From: Lotus japonicus
Taxonomy: Eukaryota; Streptophyta; Magnoliopsida; Fabales; Fabaceae
Assembly: GCF_012489685.1 (NCBI RefSeq)
Contig: NC_080044.1
Location: forward strand, 55,171,507 to 55,235,506
DNA: 64,000 nucleotides
Direction of reading: 5' to 3'
Of the stretch, positions 11,257-23,699 are shown one piece after another. Both the position numbers and the translations under genes were made by a program. Each line of letters opens with the position of its first letter. The stretch's first letter is position 1. The notes beneath the pieces were generated by a model, which ran no database searches, was not told the origin of the DNA, and saw only the letters and a list, made by a program, of their open reading frames with translations.

Positions 11257-12815
11257 AGCACATGCTCTCCAAATTTAGTCCATCCATATGGTGTGCATGC
11301 AAATTTAATCCAAGTGATGCCATTTGAAACAAAATGAAGTCTCTTGCAACATACAGTGACAGTAAAAACTTGTGCAAGTCCAGGCTTCATTTTCACCCAA
11401 AGCAGCCAAAAGAAGATAGAAGAACCAAGACTTTGACAAAACTTAACTAGAAAAGGTTCATCTGCAGAGAAGATAAAAACCAACATTATGAATTAAACCA
11501 CTAACACAACCTGGCCCCAAAGAGGATTCAGAGAGCAAAATAAACTATTTAGTTCAAAACAGTCTACAAGTCAAGCTAAACATAGGAACTGAATTAAACT
11601 AAGAATTATCTCTAGGCACAACACTTGCCAATTATGAGAAAAATCCACAAAGCTTAATTTTATTCTATATTTAGGGTACATCCAATGGAGTTATTCAAAC
11701 AAGTTATGCACAGATTAAATAGAGCAATTAGTGATGGGTTACTCCCACATACAGGATACTTCACAGAAATTGAGCTAAATTATCAACTATGATTTTTGTA
11801 CCAACATATGCTTCCAATCCAAAGCATAAGAACAAGATTTGAACATCTTGTGTGACTACCCAAAAGAGATGAAATAAGCCCAAATTACTAACACCAATAC
11901 CAGGATACCCGTCTGCTACTAATACATTGACTATCCATCAGATTGAAAGCTTTGCAATATAGAAGGTGAAAAGCTTATTCATTTTCTGCCAGAGAAACAT
12001 GAATAAATCACTTGAATCAACGAGCTGAGGTAAAATGAAAACTACAACTTGCAAGTAAATTCTACAAAATAAGTGGAAATCAATGAATAACATTCACTCC
12101 CCATACCAAAATGCATTCAAGTTTAAATCACTCTGTGGTTCTTAGAAGAAGGTTAGAGGAGATCCATAAATCACACAACACAGGACATGAAGATTAACGA
12201 AAATATATCAAAAACGCGTTCAAAAATCAAAACTTTATGAACATAAACCCAGTCATTTCTGAACACGGTTCCGAAAATTCATTCAAAAATCAAAACTTTA
12301 TGAAGGTCATGGAGCAATAACGAAAGGCGGCGAAAAAAGACAAGAGATCAATCGATGTTTGCGAAGAAAAACAAACAATCAAACCCAAAAACGATGAATA
12401 ACGAATCTTAGCAAGGAAAACATGAGGAACAGACCTTGACCGGTGAGAGGGAAGGCAAATCGCTAACGCACGCTCGTCTTCTCCTCTCTATCGTCTCTGC
12501 TACTTCGTCTTCTCTTTCCCTATCTCGTCTGGAACGTTCTTCTCTGCAACTTGGTCTCTCCTTCCCATGAGAAGAACAATAGTCATATCACTTGGATAGG
12601 AGGAGGTTAAGAAGTTACTTTTACCATGGTAACTGCTTTAGTTAAGGACCAGTTAGCAAATATATAAACTTTTTTTTTTCTTAAAGAATATTATTTAAAA
12701 ATCAGTTCAGGATAAATGGAAAAAACACCTCATTTAATACATGTTTTGTTGCTACTGATCCAACTAGGAAGAGGCATCATACCTGCATCTGGGAGGAGGC
12801 ACCACAGCACGCACC
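11257..12815. other. Gene-free intronic stretch
   Basis: Intron-like AT-rich DNA. Bases 12430-12570 read on the minus strand as a CT/GA-rich 5'-leader-like exon ending at a possible donor (CACCG|GTCAAGG). It may belong with the PPR fragment, but no coding sequence is visible. Confidence 0.3.
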
Positions 12816-12816
12816 T

Positions 12817-14030
12817 TTTTTTTTTTTGAAAAGCCAAAGAAGAATGCAATATAAGGAGTACAAGGGGTACATCAACCCATAATACAAAGCAAAAAATTTG
12901 AACAAGAAGAGATGAAAGAAGAAAATAGCTCTACATGACCATCCTAACCAAAGAAGAAAATGAAAAGAACAGACCCACCCACTAAAGTAACAGCATCTTA
13001 TATATACTCCTTATTTGCCTTCACATGCTCACCCAAATTCATATTTACGACGCTGTTCCCATAGTCAAACAGTAGCCAGGATCATTTTCCCACTCATAAA
13101 AAGATGCTTTAAAAGTGTGAGCTTTCGCCCGAAGCCATAGCCAAGCTCTCCATTTAATCAATCTGCCTAGCTCCTCCATATCAATGGCTCTTGCTTTGAA
13201 AATATAGGCGTTTCTGCACAGCCACACAATCCATATTGCAGCAAACCATATGTTCTTCCAAAACCCATTTACTTTCTTCCCTTTTCCCAATAGCACATGT
13301 TGTTGAAAGTGCAGCACTCCGTCTTGCGGCAAGGCACATTGAATTCCTATCCAATTGTAACAAAACATCCATATATTGTACACAACCTTGCATGAGAAGA
13401 ACAGATGCGAGATGGTCTCTGGCTGCTCCCTGCAGAGGACACACACAGTAGAGGTGCTAGTAGGCAAAACCAATCCCCTTTTGATCAAGTTATCTAGAGT
13501 AGGCATTCTCTGCAGCCCAATCTTCCACCCTATAGCTGCCACCTTCGAAGGAACAAATTTGCACCATATTTCCTTGAAGAAAGCAGCCTCAGTCACACCC
13601 AGCTCCTGGACATTAGGCACCATAATCTGACAGTATGCAGACTTGACAGTGTAAACTCCTGAGGGATCCCTTATCCACTGCCAGCCATCTCTTTTATTCC
13701 TTGTTAATTGAATCACATTCAGTTCCTGCAACAGGTTAGTAAAAATCTCTTTTTCCCACTCAAAGAATGGTCGCCTCCATAAAAAATCCCAAAGCCACAC
13801 ATCCCCATCCCAATGTCCCATCTCAGCTATACTCAATGCTTGCTGATTTGAGACATCAAATAACCTTTTGTACTTTACTTCCAGACATTGGTTTCCCACC
13901 CAGCAATCAGACCAGAATCTTATCTCCCTCCCCTCCCCAACCCTCCTTTTCACGCTACTCATAAGCCACTCCCCATGATTACCTCCCTCACTTATTCTAC
14001 CCAAATCCCTCCACCATATAGAACCCTGCG
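12817..14030 (-). mobile_element. Second 5'-truncated LINE
   Basis: The T run at 12818-12829 is the antisense poly-A tail. Coding sequence extends to about 14028, where it stops in the linker before zf-RVT. The family differs from the 3962-6425 element. It ends about 32 bp before E2F-like exon 3. No clear TSD was found. Confidence 0.85.
13045..14004 (-). pseudogene. LINE ORF2 C-terminus (zf-RVT region)
   Basis: A 319-residue open frame. It contains WWRDLGRI upstream, RFWSDCWVGNQCL, DPSGVYTVKSAYC, the zf-RVT block IWCKFVPSKVAAIGWKI, NLIKRGLVLP, CVLCREQPETISHLFFSC and a C-terminal tail without RNase H. The frame has no stops over 960 bp, but the RT catalytic part is missing through 5' truncation, so it cannot be active. 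Confidence 0.85.
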
Positions 14031-15181
14031 AAAGTTATATTGTTCCCATTTGATCTTTCAGCGAAAGTTAGACGCCTATATGATATTGCAAATGTGCTAT
14101 CTTCCACGAGCCTTATTGAGAAGGTGATTGTTTTCATCTCTTTTGTTTGCTTGTCTAATTATTCATCTATCTATATTTACCATGAAATTGGAGTGAGAAG
14201 AGTTTTGGATATTCTTGCCATGATCTTATGATTCTCCAAATTGATGCTGACCCATACAAAGGACACAAGAAAACCAGCATTCAGGTGGCTGGGTTTGAAA
14301 GGGAGGACATGGAATGAATCAACTAGCACTTCAAATCTCAACGAGTCTAGGAAAAGGGAATTTGGAACTGATGTCACAAACATCAGCTTTGCTAGGAATA
14401 GAACAGCTTTATTCATGAATGGAGACTTCGGCCAGAACTCTAAGAAGCAAAAAATTCTGGAAAATGATGGTGTCCTTAGTCAGGCAGATAAAAGCAATTT
14501 ACAACAAGACACCAAACACTATCCAAAGTTGGAAACTCTGAGAACAGTAATGTGAAGCAAGTGCATGACTTGGATTAACTTCTCTTTTCTCATAATTAAT
14601 TTTCAAACTCAGAAACTACTTACATAAGCCTTAGAGTTGATTTTGACATTATTGTAAGAGGATTTCATGTACTAGTAGATATTTTGTGTTTGTATGTTTC
14701 TCCATTTTCACCAACCAAAACATGATTTCACATATTTTAATGTGTGGAGAAGTAGAATATAATTTTGTAGCATTAAGTTCAATGTGGGGATTTAAATTGA
14801 AGGATACACTGTATCTTTGCAACAGTACAAGCATGATATTTTCTTGGCATTGGTTATTCATCGATATATTCGATTGTTCTAGTTTGCACAAAGTGATGTC
14901 CTTCGATGATAATTCAGGAGTTAAGCTGATTGATTACAAGCCTATTTTAACTAGTATAAATTGGTTTAATTACTGATATGTTGCTGAAAATTTAACTGAT
15001 CTAATGCTTGATTCACTTTTGATGCAGCTTTAAAAGAACTTTTCTCCCGTTACATGGAAGCATGGAGATCGTGGTACTCTGAAGTTGCTGGGAAGAGATC
15101 AATACAAACTTTGTAGCTTAACTCCAGCAAAGTGAAATAGTATTCTTTTCTGATGGATGCATTTTCTCGACGCGACAGCTT

Positions 15182-15313
15182 TAGTGTGTGTTTGGAAAAC
15201 TTCTGCAGATCCACGTTTGGCCCTGATCCACGTTTGCAGAAGCAAGAAATAGTTGTTTTTGGATTTCTTGATCCACGTTTGGCCTCTCCAGAGTTGAAAC
15301 CAAACACACACTT
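15182..15313. mobile_element. Small MITE-like inverted repeat
   Basis: The ends ttagtgtgtgtttgg and ccaaacacacactta are inverted repeats, and the interior holds three copies of gatccacgtttg. The size (~130 bp) and 'GTGTGTTTGG' ends fit common dicot MITEs. TTA/TAA-like flanks suggest PIF/Harbinger, but the boundary is off by one base. It lies just 3' of the E2F-like stop. Confidence 0.6.
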
Positions 15314-15839
15314 AATCACTTCAGCTCTAAGCTACCATTTACGGATTTTTTTACCGTGATGCTTGGCCTATATCAGCTTAGGCACTTGTTGCACATTCTT
15401 GTATTACCTATATTTATGATAGAGTTTAGTTTCAACCCTTTATTCAAAGGGAAATTTAAATATTAATTCCAGTAATAAAATTGAAGTGATGTTTTTCTAT
15501 ACGCGCGTGTAACTTGAGATATTAGATGAGTAAGTTCCTCGCGGGAAGCTTAGTCAACTATATAGCATTGGATATTCCCAAAATATTTAATGTAAGATTG
15601 AAAACATGATCAATAGGTGAACTCAATATGAACCTGAAATCTGCAATTAGAGACGATGTTTTTGTTGCTTGCAGCCGTTGCAGACGCTCACAGTAACAAC
15701 TTCGCCACATACACGTGCAAATTCTCTCATCTAGTTAGTTAACTTCATTCACCCCTTAGCATGGCCTTTAGTCAACTTCGTTTCTTTAATCCAACACTTG
15801 CTGGCATGGTTATAAATTTTCACATGATGCATGTATGCA
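15314..15839. other. Spacer
   Basis: AT-rich with no recognised feature. Confidence 0.3.
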
Positions 15840-16160
15840 TCTCAGATGGGAATTTGATTTTTTACCATGGTTGGGTTAGCAGTGGTGTTTGCTTGATTTC
15901 CTAGGTAAAAGAAGAAGGTGAATTGGAGAGGGGACGAGGGTGATGGAGTTTCATTAGTGTTATAGTGCAGGGAAGAGGAAAAAGGGATCTGGTGATTGTT
16001 ATCTTGGGTGGTGGCGGAGCCATGGCCCCTATTGTGAAAGGTGGTGTAAGAGTGTAAGGAAGAGGAAAAAAGGCAAAAGAAGGGACCAAAATTGATTAGA
16101 CATTTTTTAAGGGACCAAAACCAATGAAAAATTCCATGTCGACATCCCTTCACTTGACTA
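15840..16160. mobile_element. Mutator-type MITE fragment
   Basis: The right part (gggaccaaaattgattaga, then aagggaccaaaa) is the same family as the right arm of the element at 24635-25294. No matching left arm is clear, so this is probably a partial copy. Confidence 0.45.
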
Positions 16161-16973
16161 GGAACAATGAATCCACCATGTGAGTTGATGCTGTAACATT
16201 CCGATCAGACCTTTATCACTGTAATAATACAAAATTTTCAAGCATACTTTTTCCACACTCACGCGTTCCTTGTGCACGCCTTGATGAATTTTCAAGTTTG
16301 GAGTTTCTATGAGCTAAATGCCTGAAAAGAAGATGCATTTTGTTGAATTTATAAAACCTCATTAAGTACATAGTCTTATACATATACAATCTCATAATAC
16401 CTTTCCTTCTAGTGAGAGATAAATTCAATCATATTTCCCTCTTCCTAGAAACCTTGTTTGGAGCCGCTCTTTGTTCTGCTGTTGGGAAGCATGCAAAAAA
16501 ATGTCAAATCAGAATAATAAGGATTCACAATGTTCTTGCGACATCCACTTGTCCAAGTTCAAATTACAAATAAAAGTAAAAGAATATATTTTAAGATGAT
16601 GCATTATTAGCGTTGTCTCGATAAAGAGGCACAAAAGTATGAGTGAAGTATGTAAACATGGTGTGAACATCCTATCCTCTATTTATAAATGCATAAATGA
16701 TAGCTCTACTGCAACACTCCCATACGACTAACCCTAATTCACGCTATTACTTATAATATTTGGACTCATCCAATGAATCATACCCAATAAAACAATATAA
16801 TATTTTCTAATGGGCTAGTTCTATGTGTGTGTCTTTATATGTATTTCTTGCATATTTGAGTTGTAATATTTAAATACAAACAATAACAAGCTCCTAGTGC
16901 ATCTTTCAACAATCTTCCATTTGAACTTGAGCTTGATCATATATATTTAATATCACAAAGAATGAGCAATATC
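16161..16973. other. Spacer
   Basis: No supportable gene. Short open frames lack homology. Confidence 0.3.
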
Positions 16974-17515
16974 TTTTTTTTATTTACAAGGAGGGCCTAA
17001 GCCAATAAAAGAAAACTACACACGGGTAGCTCGAGGGAACGAAATACCCAAAGCATCATACAATAGTAAGATCGAGCAACAAGGAGGTGGACTCTCCAAA
17101 ACATGATTCCCTATCCCAAGTCATGAGCCATACTGGCATGGAAATCCGCAATTTGGTTGGCCTCTCGGCACACATGGACGCAATGAAACTCCTAATTCAT
17201 CTCCTTCCAAGCTTGAATTTGATTAACAAGGCCACTATACGGGTGGCGCGGATCGCAACCGACGTTCACGAGATGGACCACAACACTCGAATCCCTCTAA
17301 AAAATCACCTTGGGGAAACCTATGCTCCATGCTAAAGAAAGGACAGTGAAAATACCCCAAAGCTCCTCCAACAAGACATTAGAAGTCCCCAAGTTACAAC
17401 GTAACCCAAACAACCATCGACCAAAAGAGTCCCTTCCTACGCCACCACAAACTGCCATGCCCAGGGGCCCTCTCACCGATCCATCTATATCTAGTAGTAT
17501 ATCATTATGACCTAA
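16974..17515 (-). mobile_element. LINE 3' fragment with RNase H remnant
   Basis: The T run at 16975-16983 marks the tail. The minus strand encodes DIDGSVRGP, VCGGVGRDSFGRWLFGL, ELWGIFTVLSLAWSIGF, then with frame changes NQIQAWKEMN and CREANQIADFHASMAHDLG. This is the RNase H-like C-terminus of a plant LINE. Frameshifted and 5'-truncated. Confidence 0.75.
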
Positions 17516-18342
17516 ATATCAAGAATGCTCTTATCTCGACATAACCTATTTATTTCGTAGGTCATTTAATTGTGAGAGGAAATCTAGGCATAACTCCACT
17601 ATCTCGCTAATTGGCTTTGATTCCTCAAAACTGATTGAGTCACGAGTAAAATAAGTCATCGTAGTCACTAATTAAAAATAAATAATTCTGTTTGCAAAAG
17701 TATAAAGATCATGAAGGAGAAGAGTTTTTAAATGTAAGAATATGATGATGAAGGAGAAGAGCTTTCTAGGTTAATTAATTTAATCAACCTAATTAAAAAA
17801 TATTAATTAATCATATTTTGTTAATAAAAATGAAATGGGGCTTTGGTTTTAATCCTTCTTTTAGCAATATCATTGTTTTTTGACGATACTAACGGCAGGG
17901 GTTGAAAGCTCATTATTATTTTCCATTTAAGGGTGTTTACCCAAAAAATAATTAGAGGGCTTAAACCAAAGAAGAACTAAAGTATAGGGACTTAAAACAT
18001 ATCACTATTGCTAGATGGATTGACAACTTTTTCTAACGAGTTGAACAAACCAATGATTTAACCAATAATTTATGTTTAACAATACATGAGCTGGTGTTAT
18101 TATTAGAAATTGGAACCAATCAACCAATAACAGGAGAGGAAAGCACAGAGAGGAAATACTACAAAGCATTTCTCAAAACATATTTAAGCCAAAAAGTTTC
18201 ATAGTTTTTAGTCTATGAAAAAACTTGTTTGATTGAAAATAGTCCTATGACGTCATAAAACATCTTTGAATTATTTTTTTACCCAATCATGAGCTCATGT
18301 GGCAATCCTAGTTAGATATAGGTATAGGTATTCATGTGTAAT
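17516..18342. other. Spacer
   Basis: AT-rich. A ~15-bp phrase (atgaaggagaagag) is duplicated at 17713 and 17747. No gene. Confidence 0.3.
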
Positions 18343-18632
18343 TTTTACTTCCGTTTTAATCATTCAAAATTCGCTTTTATCAAATTTAGTCATTCTCCCT
18401 TTTCCATCTTCCTCCTCCCACCCATCACCCCTTCTCCCATTATTTATATCAATGAGCGGGAACTCATACATTCTTCCTCCACTCCCCAAATCTCTCCCTC
18501 CTTGGTACTGTTAAAATACTAGGATTTGTCTCTCTTATGGAGGAGTGACACGTGAGTGAGAAGGGAGAATTGACAAAGACTAAATTTGAAGAAAGAAAAT
18601 TTTAAAGAACTAAAACTGATGTGAAAATTAAA
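18343..18632. mobile_element. Mutator-type MITE with ~75-bp imperfect terminal repeats
   Basis: The left arm (ttttaatcattcaaaattcg, then tcaaatttagtcattctccc) is the inverted complement of the right arm (gggagaattgacaaagact, aaatttgaag, aaagaactaaaa). The interior is CT-rich. TSD not resolved. Confidence 0.55.
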
Positions 18633-19598
18633 CGTTGACGAATTAACTTGAGTTTTTCATTAGTGACAAATATTAAGAATTAAAATTAGTTAATAATAAA
18701 ATAATGGTATTAATAAATAGTTTAGATAAAATAGTTTTAAAATTTTAAAAATGTCGTTGGAAGGTATTTACTACTAACATAACGTATTTTTTGATCTATC
18801 ATATATTAGTCACAACGATTTTGCGGACATGATAGAGAAAAATAATTATGAATAAAATTGAATAAATTTAAATTTACTTAATAATGTTTAATATATTAAA
18901 TTTATAACTTATTATAATTGTAAAAATTATAATTACTTTATCATTCTTGGTTTTGACAGGTGTACATCTATTTGAGAAATTGAATTTCTCTCTCAACAAT
19001 TGACCTTTGGGATAAAAATTATAAAAAATGCCAATACAACTAATTTGATGGTTTTAAAAACTTACTTACTTAGTTTAAAATATTTCAAATTGACTTACAA
19101 ACTTATTACTAATTATTGAATATTAATTATTAAATTTGAGTATATTAATTATTTAAAGAAAGAGAACTTAAATACTATTAATTGAAATGCCTGTACAATT
19201 TTTTTTTTTAATTTTATGGTTAAAAATATTTTAATATTAATTCACTTATCAAAATTTTTATAAATTATACATAATATTAAAAAAACATTATAAATAAAAT
19301 CGTGCAACACAAATATTATATCTAATTTATTATTATTTAAAATCTCAATTTTGTGATTCTCATTTAATGTTATTTTCAATGCCTTCCAACTCATTTGATA
19401 CATCAATATTCTTCTTAATTACTTGACTTTTATTGGAACATACTTTTTCTTACTACTAATTTATTACTATAACTTATTCTTTTAATACATGAGTAATTAA
19501 AACCATTTACATTTATTACATAAAATTCTTGACCATTGCTGTAAAATAAAATTGTCTTTATTAGTTGGTACCCATCGTTCAATGAGTACACACCCCAA
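18633..19598. other. Very AT-rich upstream region of neprosin copy B
   Basis: Long A/T runs with no ORF. It contains the probable distal promoter of the next gene. Confidence 0.4.
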
Positions 19599-19609
19599 TA
19601 TATATATAA
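19599..19609 (+). promoter_or_regulatory. Probable TATA box of neprosin copy B
   Basis: tatatatataa followed by a CT/CA-rich start-like stretch (cctctctcacacacaatag), about 100 bp before the ATG at 19710. Confidence 0.5.
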
Positions 19610-19709
19610 CCTCTCTCACACACAATAGTAATGGATATATATACTCAAAAGAAGTCTGACTTGAATTCACCAATTTTCTTTCCAAAAAAAAAAAGAATTC
19701 AGCAATATT

Positions 19710-21732
19710 ATGGCATTACTCTTTTTATTTCTTTGTTTGTGTATATCATGTTGTTTAGCTGATGCAAACATCAAAAGCCATCTAGATAAACATCAACCTA
19801 TGGGAAATGATTTTGATTGTGTTGATATCTACAAACAACCTGCTTTTCAACATCCTTTCCTCAGAAACCACAAAATTCAGGTAAGTATGCTTATTGTTGA
19901 AAATTATTTATAAGGTTAGGTCACTTATCATTTGATGTAATATGAGAGATCAAATGGTTGAAAAATAATACATGGTTGTCTTAATCTTCATAGTTTTTCA
20001 TTTATTATATGAGGTTCCAAAATCACAGAAATTAAAATTTATCAAAAATTTAATTAGTTATGTGTAATTTTAGTTTCATGTTTACTTTATCGAACCTTAT
20101 GCCTTTTTTTTTTTCATTGCCATAAAGCTTAAACCAACTTTTGCGACAAATGCTGTGAAAGACGAAAACTTGACCAGAAGATGTCCACCAGGGAAAGTGC
20201 CTATCTACAAGAAGACAATGAGACAGCAAATATTGGAATCACAAATTAAAGATTTTAATCAAAAAACACAGGATTACCCATACCACCATGTAAGTGGATA
20301 TTTCAATCACTACTTGATTGTGGATATTTCAATCAAGACTTGATTGAAATATGTGAGTTGCATGTGTTTACTTATAATATTTTATATTGATGATTTTTTA
20401 AAATTTAAATTATTTTATTGTAAATGTATATAGAATATATTTAAGTTTTTTATAAAATTGCATAATATAATGAAATTAAAGACAATTGTATTAAAATATT
20501 TTAGTAAATAACTATTATTCTAAGAATTATATTGTATATAGAGAGGACTTGTTTCTTGATTACATTTGAATTTAATGAATTTTTTCTTTCGAAATAATTT
20601 TTTTATATTGTATGTACTCTATATTCTTCAAATATGATTTTGGTTCTTCTAGTTTGGTTCTTCTAGTTCTAACCAACCTGCATGACTTTTTTTGGTACTT
20701 TAAGTAATAGTCAACTAGAATTCTCTTTTATGTAAGTACTCAATATTACTTTTAATTTATAATAAATAATTAAAATTAATAAAATAAACTTATTTAATAA
20801 TAGACAATTAGAGTTTACGTTTATGTAAATAATTATTATTACTTTTAATAATAATTAATAGGTATTAATTAAAATATAAATTATTTAATAATTTATTTAT
20901 TTAATATTGAATATTGAATATTGAATATTATTAATTTAATTTACCACAAGAAAACATCAAATTCTCATTCCTTATCTTGATTTAAAATATTCATTCCGTA
21001 TGTTACTTCTCTCAAGTGATAATAGAAATCATTATTTAAGATTAAATTTAAGCGAATAATACTCTTGAATTATATATTAAATTTGAAATATTTTTAATTT
21101 GTAAAATTATATTTTAATTTTATTTATTTATATTATTTAAAATTTATAGTATAAAAATATTTTTAAAATTCATTACAACTTATATTTTAATTATTTATAA
21201 ATGTATTTTTCTCATGCATTATACAAGATAAAATACATTTTTTTTAATTAAAGTTAATATCAATAGAAATTATACAGCAAAGCATTGGACTAGTTACAAA
21301 TCATAGGCAAATCAAAATCTAGAGTTCTAAGTATTGATCATTACACAGCTTGTTCACTTAGATACAACTCAAGATATGACGTTTCGTGGGGCAAGCGCAA
21401 GAATTAGCTTGTACAATTTATCTTTACAAGCAGATCAATTTAGCATATCTCAAATTTGGCTTCGAAGTGGTCCACATGATGAACTTAATAATATACAAGT
21501 TGGATGTGGTGTAAGTTTTTCATTCTTCAAATTTTCAAATTTAATTTATATTACTAGTTTTCTATATTAATTTTATCCATGTATATGTTTTCTTTGATTT
21601 TCTATCCTTGTAAATTCTTCAATATGCTAGGTATATCCAAATTTATATGGAGACAGTCAATTACGACTAACTAGCTATTGGACGGTAAGAATCTCTTTTC
21701 AATGTATTTATATATGAGTAAGAGTTTATGGA

Positions 21733-21763
<31 letters not shown>

Positions 21764-23699
21764 TTTGACAAGATATGATATTTATTGATTGAAAGAAGTA
21801 GCCTGAGAACAACCCTCTCAAGACATGGGAAACATAGATACAATGCTAATAAATCCCTTCCCAAGAACATCCAAGCATAGAGATCGTGTCTCGTTAAAAC
21901 CTTCTCTAGGAAAAACCCATTTAGGGAAAAAACTTAGAGAAGAAAAAAGAGTACACTATCTCTATGAGATTTTAAAACCTTAACCACCTTAATATATTCA
22001 TATGCACCTGAGATGATCCAAAGTGGCAACAAAACCCCACAACAAAATATAAAGCATCCCCTTAAAGAACAACCAAAGTAATCAGTATATATTTTAAAAG
22101 AGTTCATGCTTATTTTGCATATACACGAGTTTAAATACTATGCACTGACAACTCAATTTGTTTTTACATAATCATTTAATTAAAATTCATTAAATTATCA
22201 TGTCAAACATTTTTATGTATAAGTTTTACAAAAAAATTTCACAAACTATGTATATGCATAAAATCTTGTGTTTAATTACTATGAAAAAATGAAAGTTATT
22301 TAATTAGAAATCATCAAATTAACATAAACAATCATGGACATATGTGTATTAATTGAGTTTTATGTATATGCATAAAATTTTATATGTATGTATGTATATT
22401 TAAAATCACTTAATTTTATTTGTACTTAATTAAAAAAAATACATGCAGGCAAATGGTTATAAAACTGGATGCTATAATGTCAATTGTCCGGGTTTTGTGC
22501 AAGTCAGTCCAGATTTCCCCATGGGATCTACCTTTGGACCGGCAAGCGCCATTGGATCAGATGAGAAACTTGATTTGCTTTTCAAAGTCCAACAGGTAAA
22601 TTTGAACATGCATGTGTGCTAATAAATACACTACATTAGCTTCATAGGGAAGTTTTTTTTTCATAAATAATATATATATATATATATTGATAAGGTTGAG
22701 AAACATCTCCTCTCAACATGGGTAACCATGCAAACAAAAACCTCAGTCACTACAGCAAAAACCCCTACAAAACCCACAAGCATGCTTTAAAGTCAAACCA
22801 ACAACTCCAAACATTTACACCACCAGGAGAGGTCCCCATTTTAAAGTCAAAAGCAGCGGCAATTCAACCAAAAGGGACTTTCAAGCCGCACAACACCTGC
22901 AAAACAAAGACCCAACCCAGCCGTGCAAGCTAAAAACCCAACAACAGAAACAAACATGCGCTGTAGAGCTGAGAACCACAGCCTAAAGAAATAGAAACAA
23001 AATAAAAACACAACTAGAAAACCGACACCCGACAACTGACGTCAACGAAACAAAGCCTCCAAACTAACTCCAGATCCGCTGCAACCGTCCTCAAAGAGAG
23101 CCAAATCCATGTAGAAAGTGAACTGCAAAGGCCGGACAACAACCGAAGCCTCTGCGTCCTCCACCGTGGAAGTTAACAATTTCTACATGTTGTCTAAAAT
23201 TTAGTGCAATTTTGATATGATAATGTGATTTTAACAACCCCTATGTAGTACGTACAAATACATGTGTGATTGATTAATCTCAAATATGATTGATTGTTTA
23301 AATGTATATATGCAGGATCGAACAACAGGTAATTGGTGGTTAATCACAGGTGATAATCATATTCTTATAGGGTATTGGCCTAAAAACATATTCACTCACT
23401 TAAAAGACGGGGCATCTTTGATTCAATATGGCGGTGAAACTTATACTACTCCAAATTTGATGAGTCCGCCAATGGGTAGTGGGAGACTGCCCCGTGAACA
23501 TTTAAAAAACGCAGCTTACTTCAGTACGATTAAAATTGTGGATTCAGAATACAATGAAGTTGACATACAACGAGGAGATATGAAGACTTATATTCTTACC
23601 AACCCAAATTGTTATGATCTCTTGTACCAAGGTTATGAAGGCAAGCAAGATAGACAAGCTTTTCTCTTTGGTGGGCCAGGCGGTCAATGTGGGCCATAA
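19710..23699 (+). CDS. Neprosin-family (DUF239) secreted protein, copy B, complete
   Basis: Six exons: 19710-19880, 20128-20289, 21349-21510, 21631-21684, 22449-22595 and 23316-23699, all phase 0 with AG/GT borders, total 1080 bp, 359 aa. The N-terminus MALLFLFLCLCISCCLA is a signal peptide. A propeptide-like (neprosin activation) region follows with CVDIYKQPAFQHPFLRNHKIQ and RCPPGKVPIYK. The DUF239 domain has ISQIWLRSGPHDELNNIQVGC, YPNLYGDSQLRLTSYWT, TGCYNVNCPGF, GYWPKNIFTHL, QYGGETYTTP and GGPGGQCGP. Neprosins are secreted prolyl-cleaving glutamic peptidases. The block usually read IEAGW or IEVGW is IQVGC here, so the first catalytic-type Glu appears replaced by Gln, while the second (GGE) is kept. 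The length is slightly short for the family (about 380-420). Introns 4 and 5 carry LINE-tail insertions. Poly-A signal near 23749. Tandem paralogue of copy A. Confidence 0.85.
20324..20352. other. Perfect 14-bp stem hairpin just inside intron 2
   Basis: atatttcaatcaag, one base, then its exact reverse complement. It starts 34 bp after the splice donor of neprosin copy B. A partial direct copy (ggatatttcaatcactactt) precedes it. Confidence 0.85.
21755..22084 (-). mobile_element. LINE 3'-tail insertion in intron 4 of neprosin B
   Basis: It starts at a T run after a TA repeat and is followed by non-paralogous sequence. The intron of copy A passes straight through this point (near 1290), which defines the insertion as about 330 bp, antisense to the gene. 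The start (ttttgacaagatatgatatttattga) resembles the tail of the 3962 LINE. Confidence 0.75.
22655..23167 (-). mobile_element. LINE 3'-tail insertion in intron 5 of neprosin B
   Basis: 513 bp beginning with a T run, flanked by ggaagtt at 22648-22654 and 23168-23174. Copy A has the empty site (gggaagttaac at 2007). Antisense to the gene. Confidence 0.85.

Larger units (their letters stand above)
6601..15116 (+). pseudogene. E2F-like (DEL/E2FE-type) transcription factor, exploded pseudogene
   Basis: Five exon remnants: 6601-6670 (NRREKPLALLTQNFVK), 6783-6859 (VEMISLDDAAKLLL, then DAHNSSIMR), 14062-14123 (TKVRRLYDIANVLSSTSLIEK region), ~14250-14553 (DTRKPAFRWLGLKG, SRKREFGTDVTNISF) and 15028-15116 (LFSRYMEAWRSWYSEVAGK, stop). 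This matches the second winged-helix DNA-binding domain and C-terminus of atypical E2F repressors, which act without a DP partner in endocycle control. The first DNA-binding domain is absent. Lesions: two extra bases after NFVK, one extra base before DAHNSS, a lost acceptor (gatgctg|acc where AG is expected) before exon 4, and a damaged donor (gaacag|taatg) after it. The codon split R/T across 6859|14062 still fits. The intron between exons 2 and 3 has grown to 7.2 kb by insertions. Clearly non-functional. Confidence 0.85.

Noticed and set aside
15842..16153. 103-codon minus-strand ORF
   Set aside because: Coincides with a Mutator-type MITE fragment; Ser/Thr/Pro-rich low-complexity translation.
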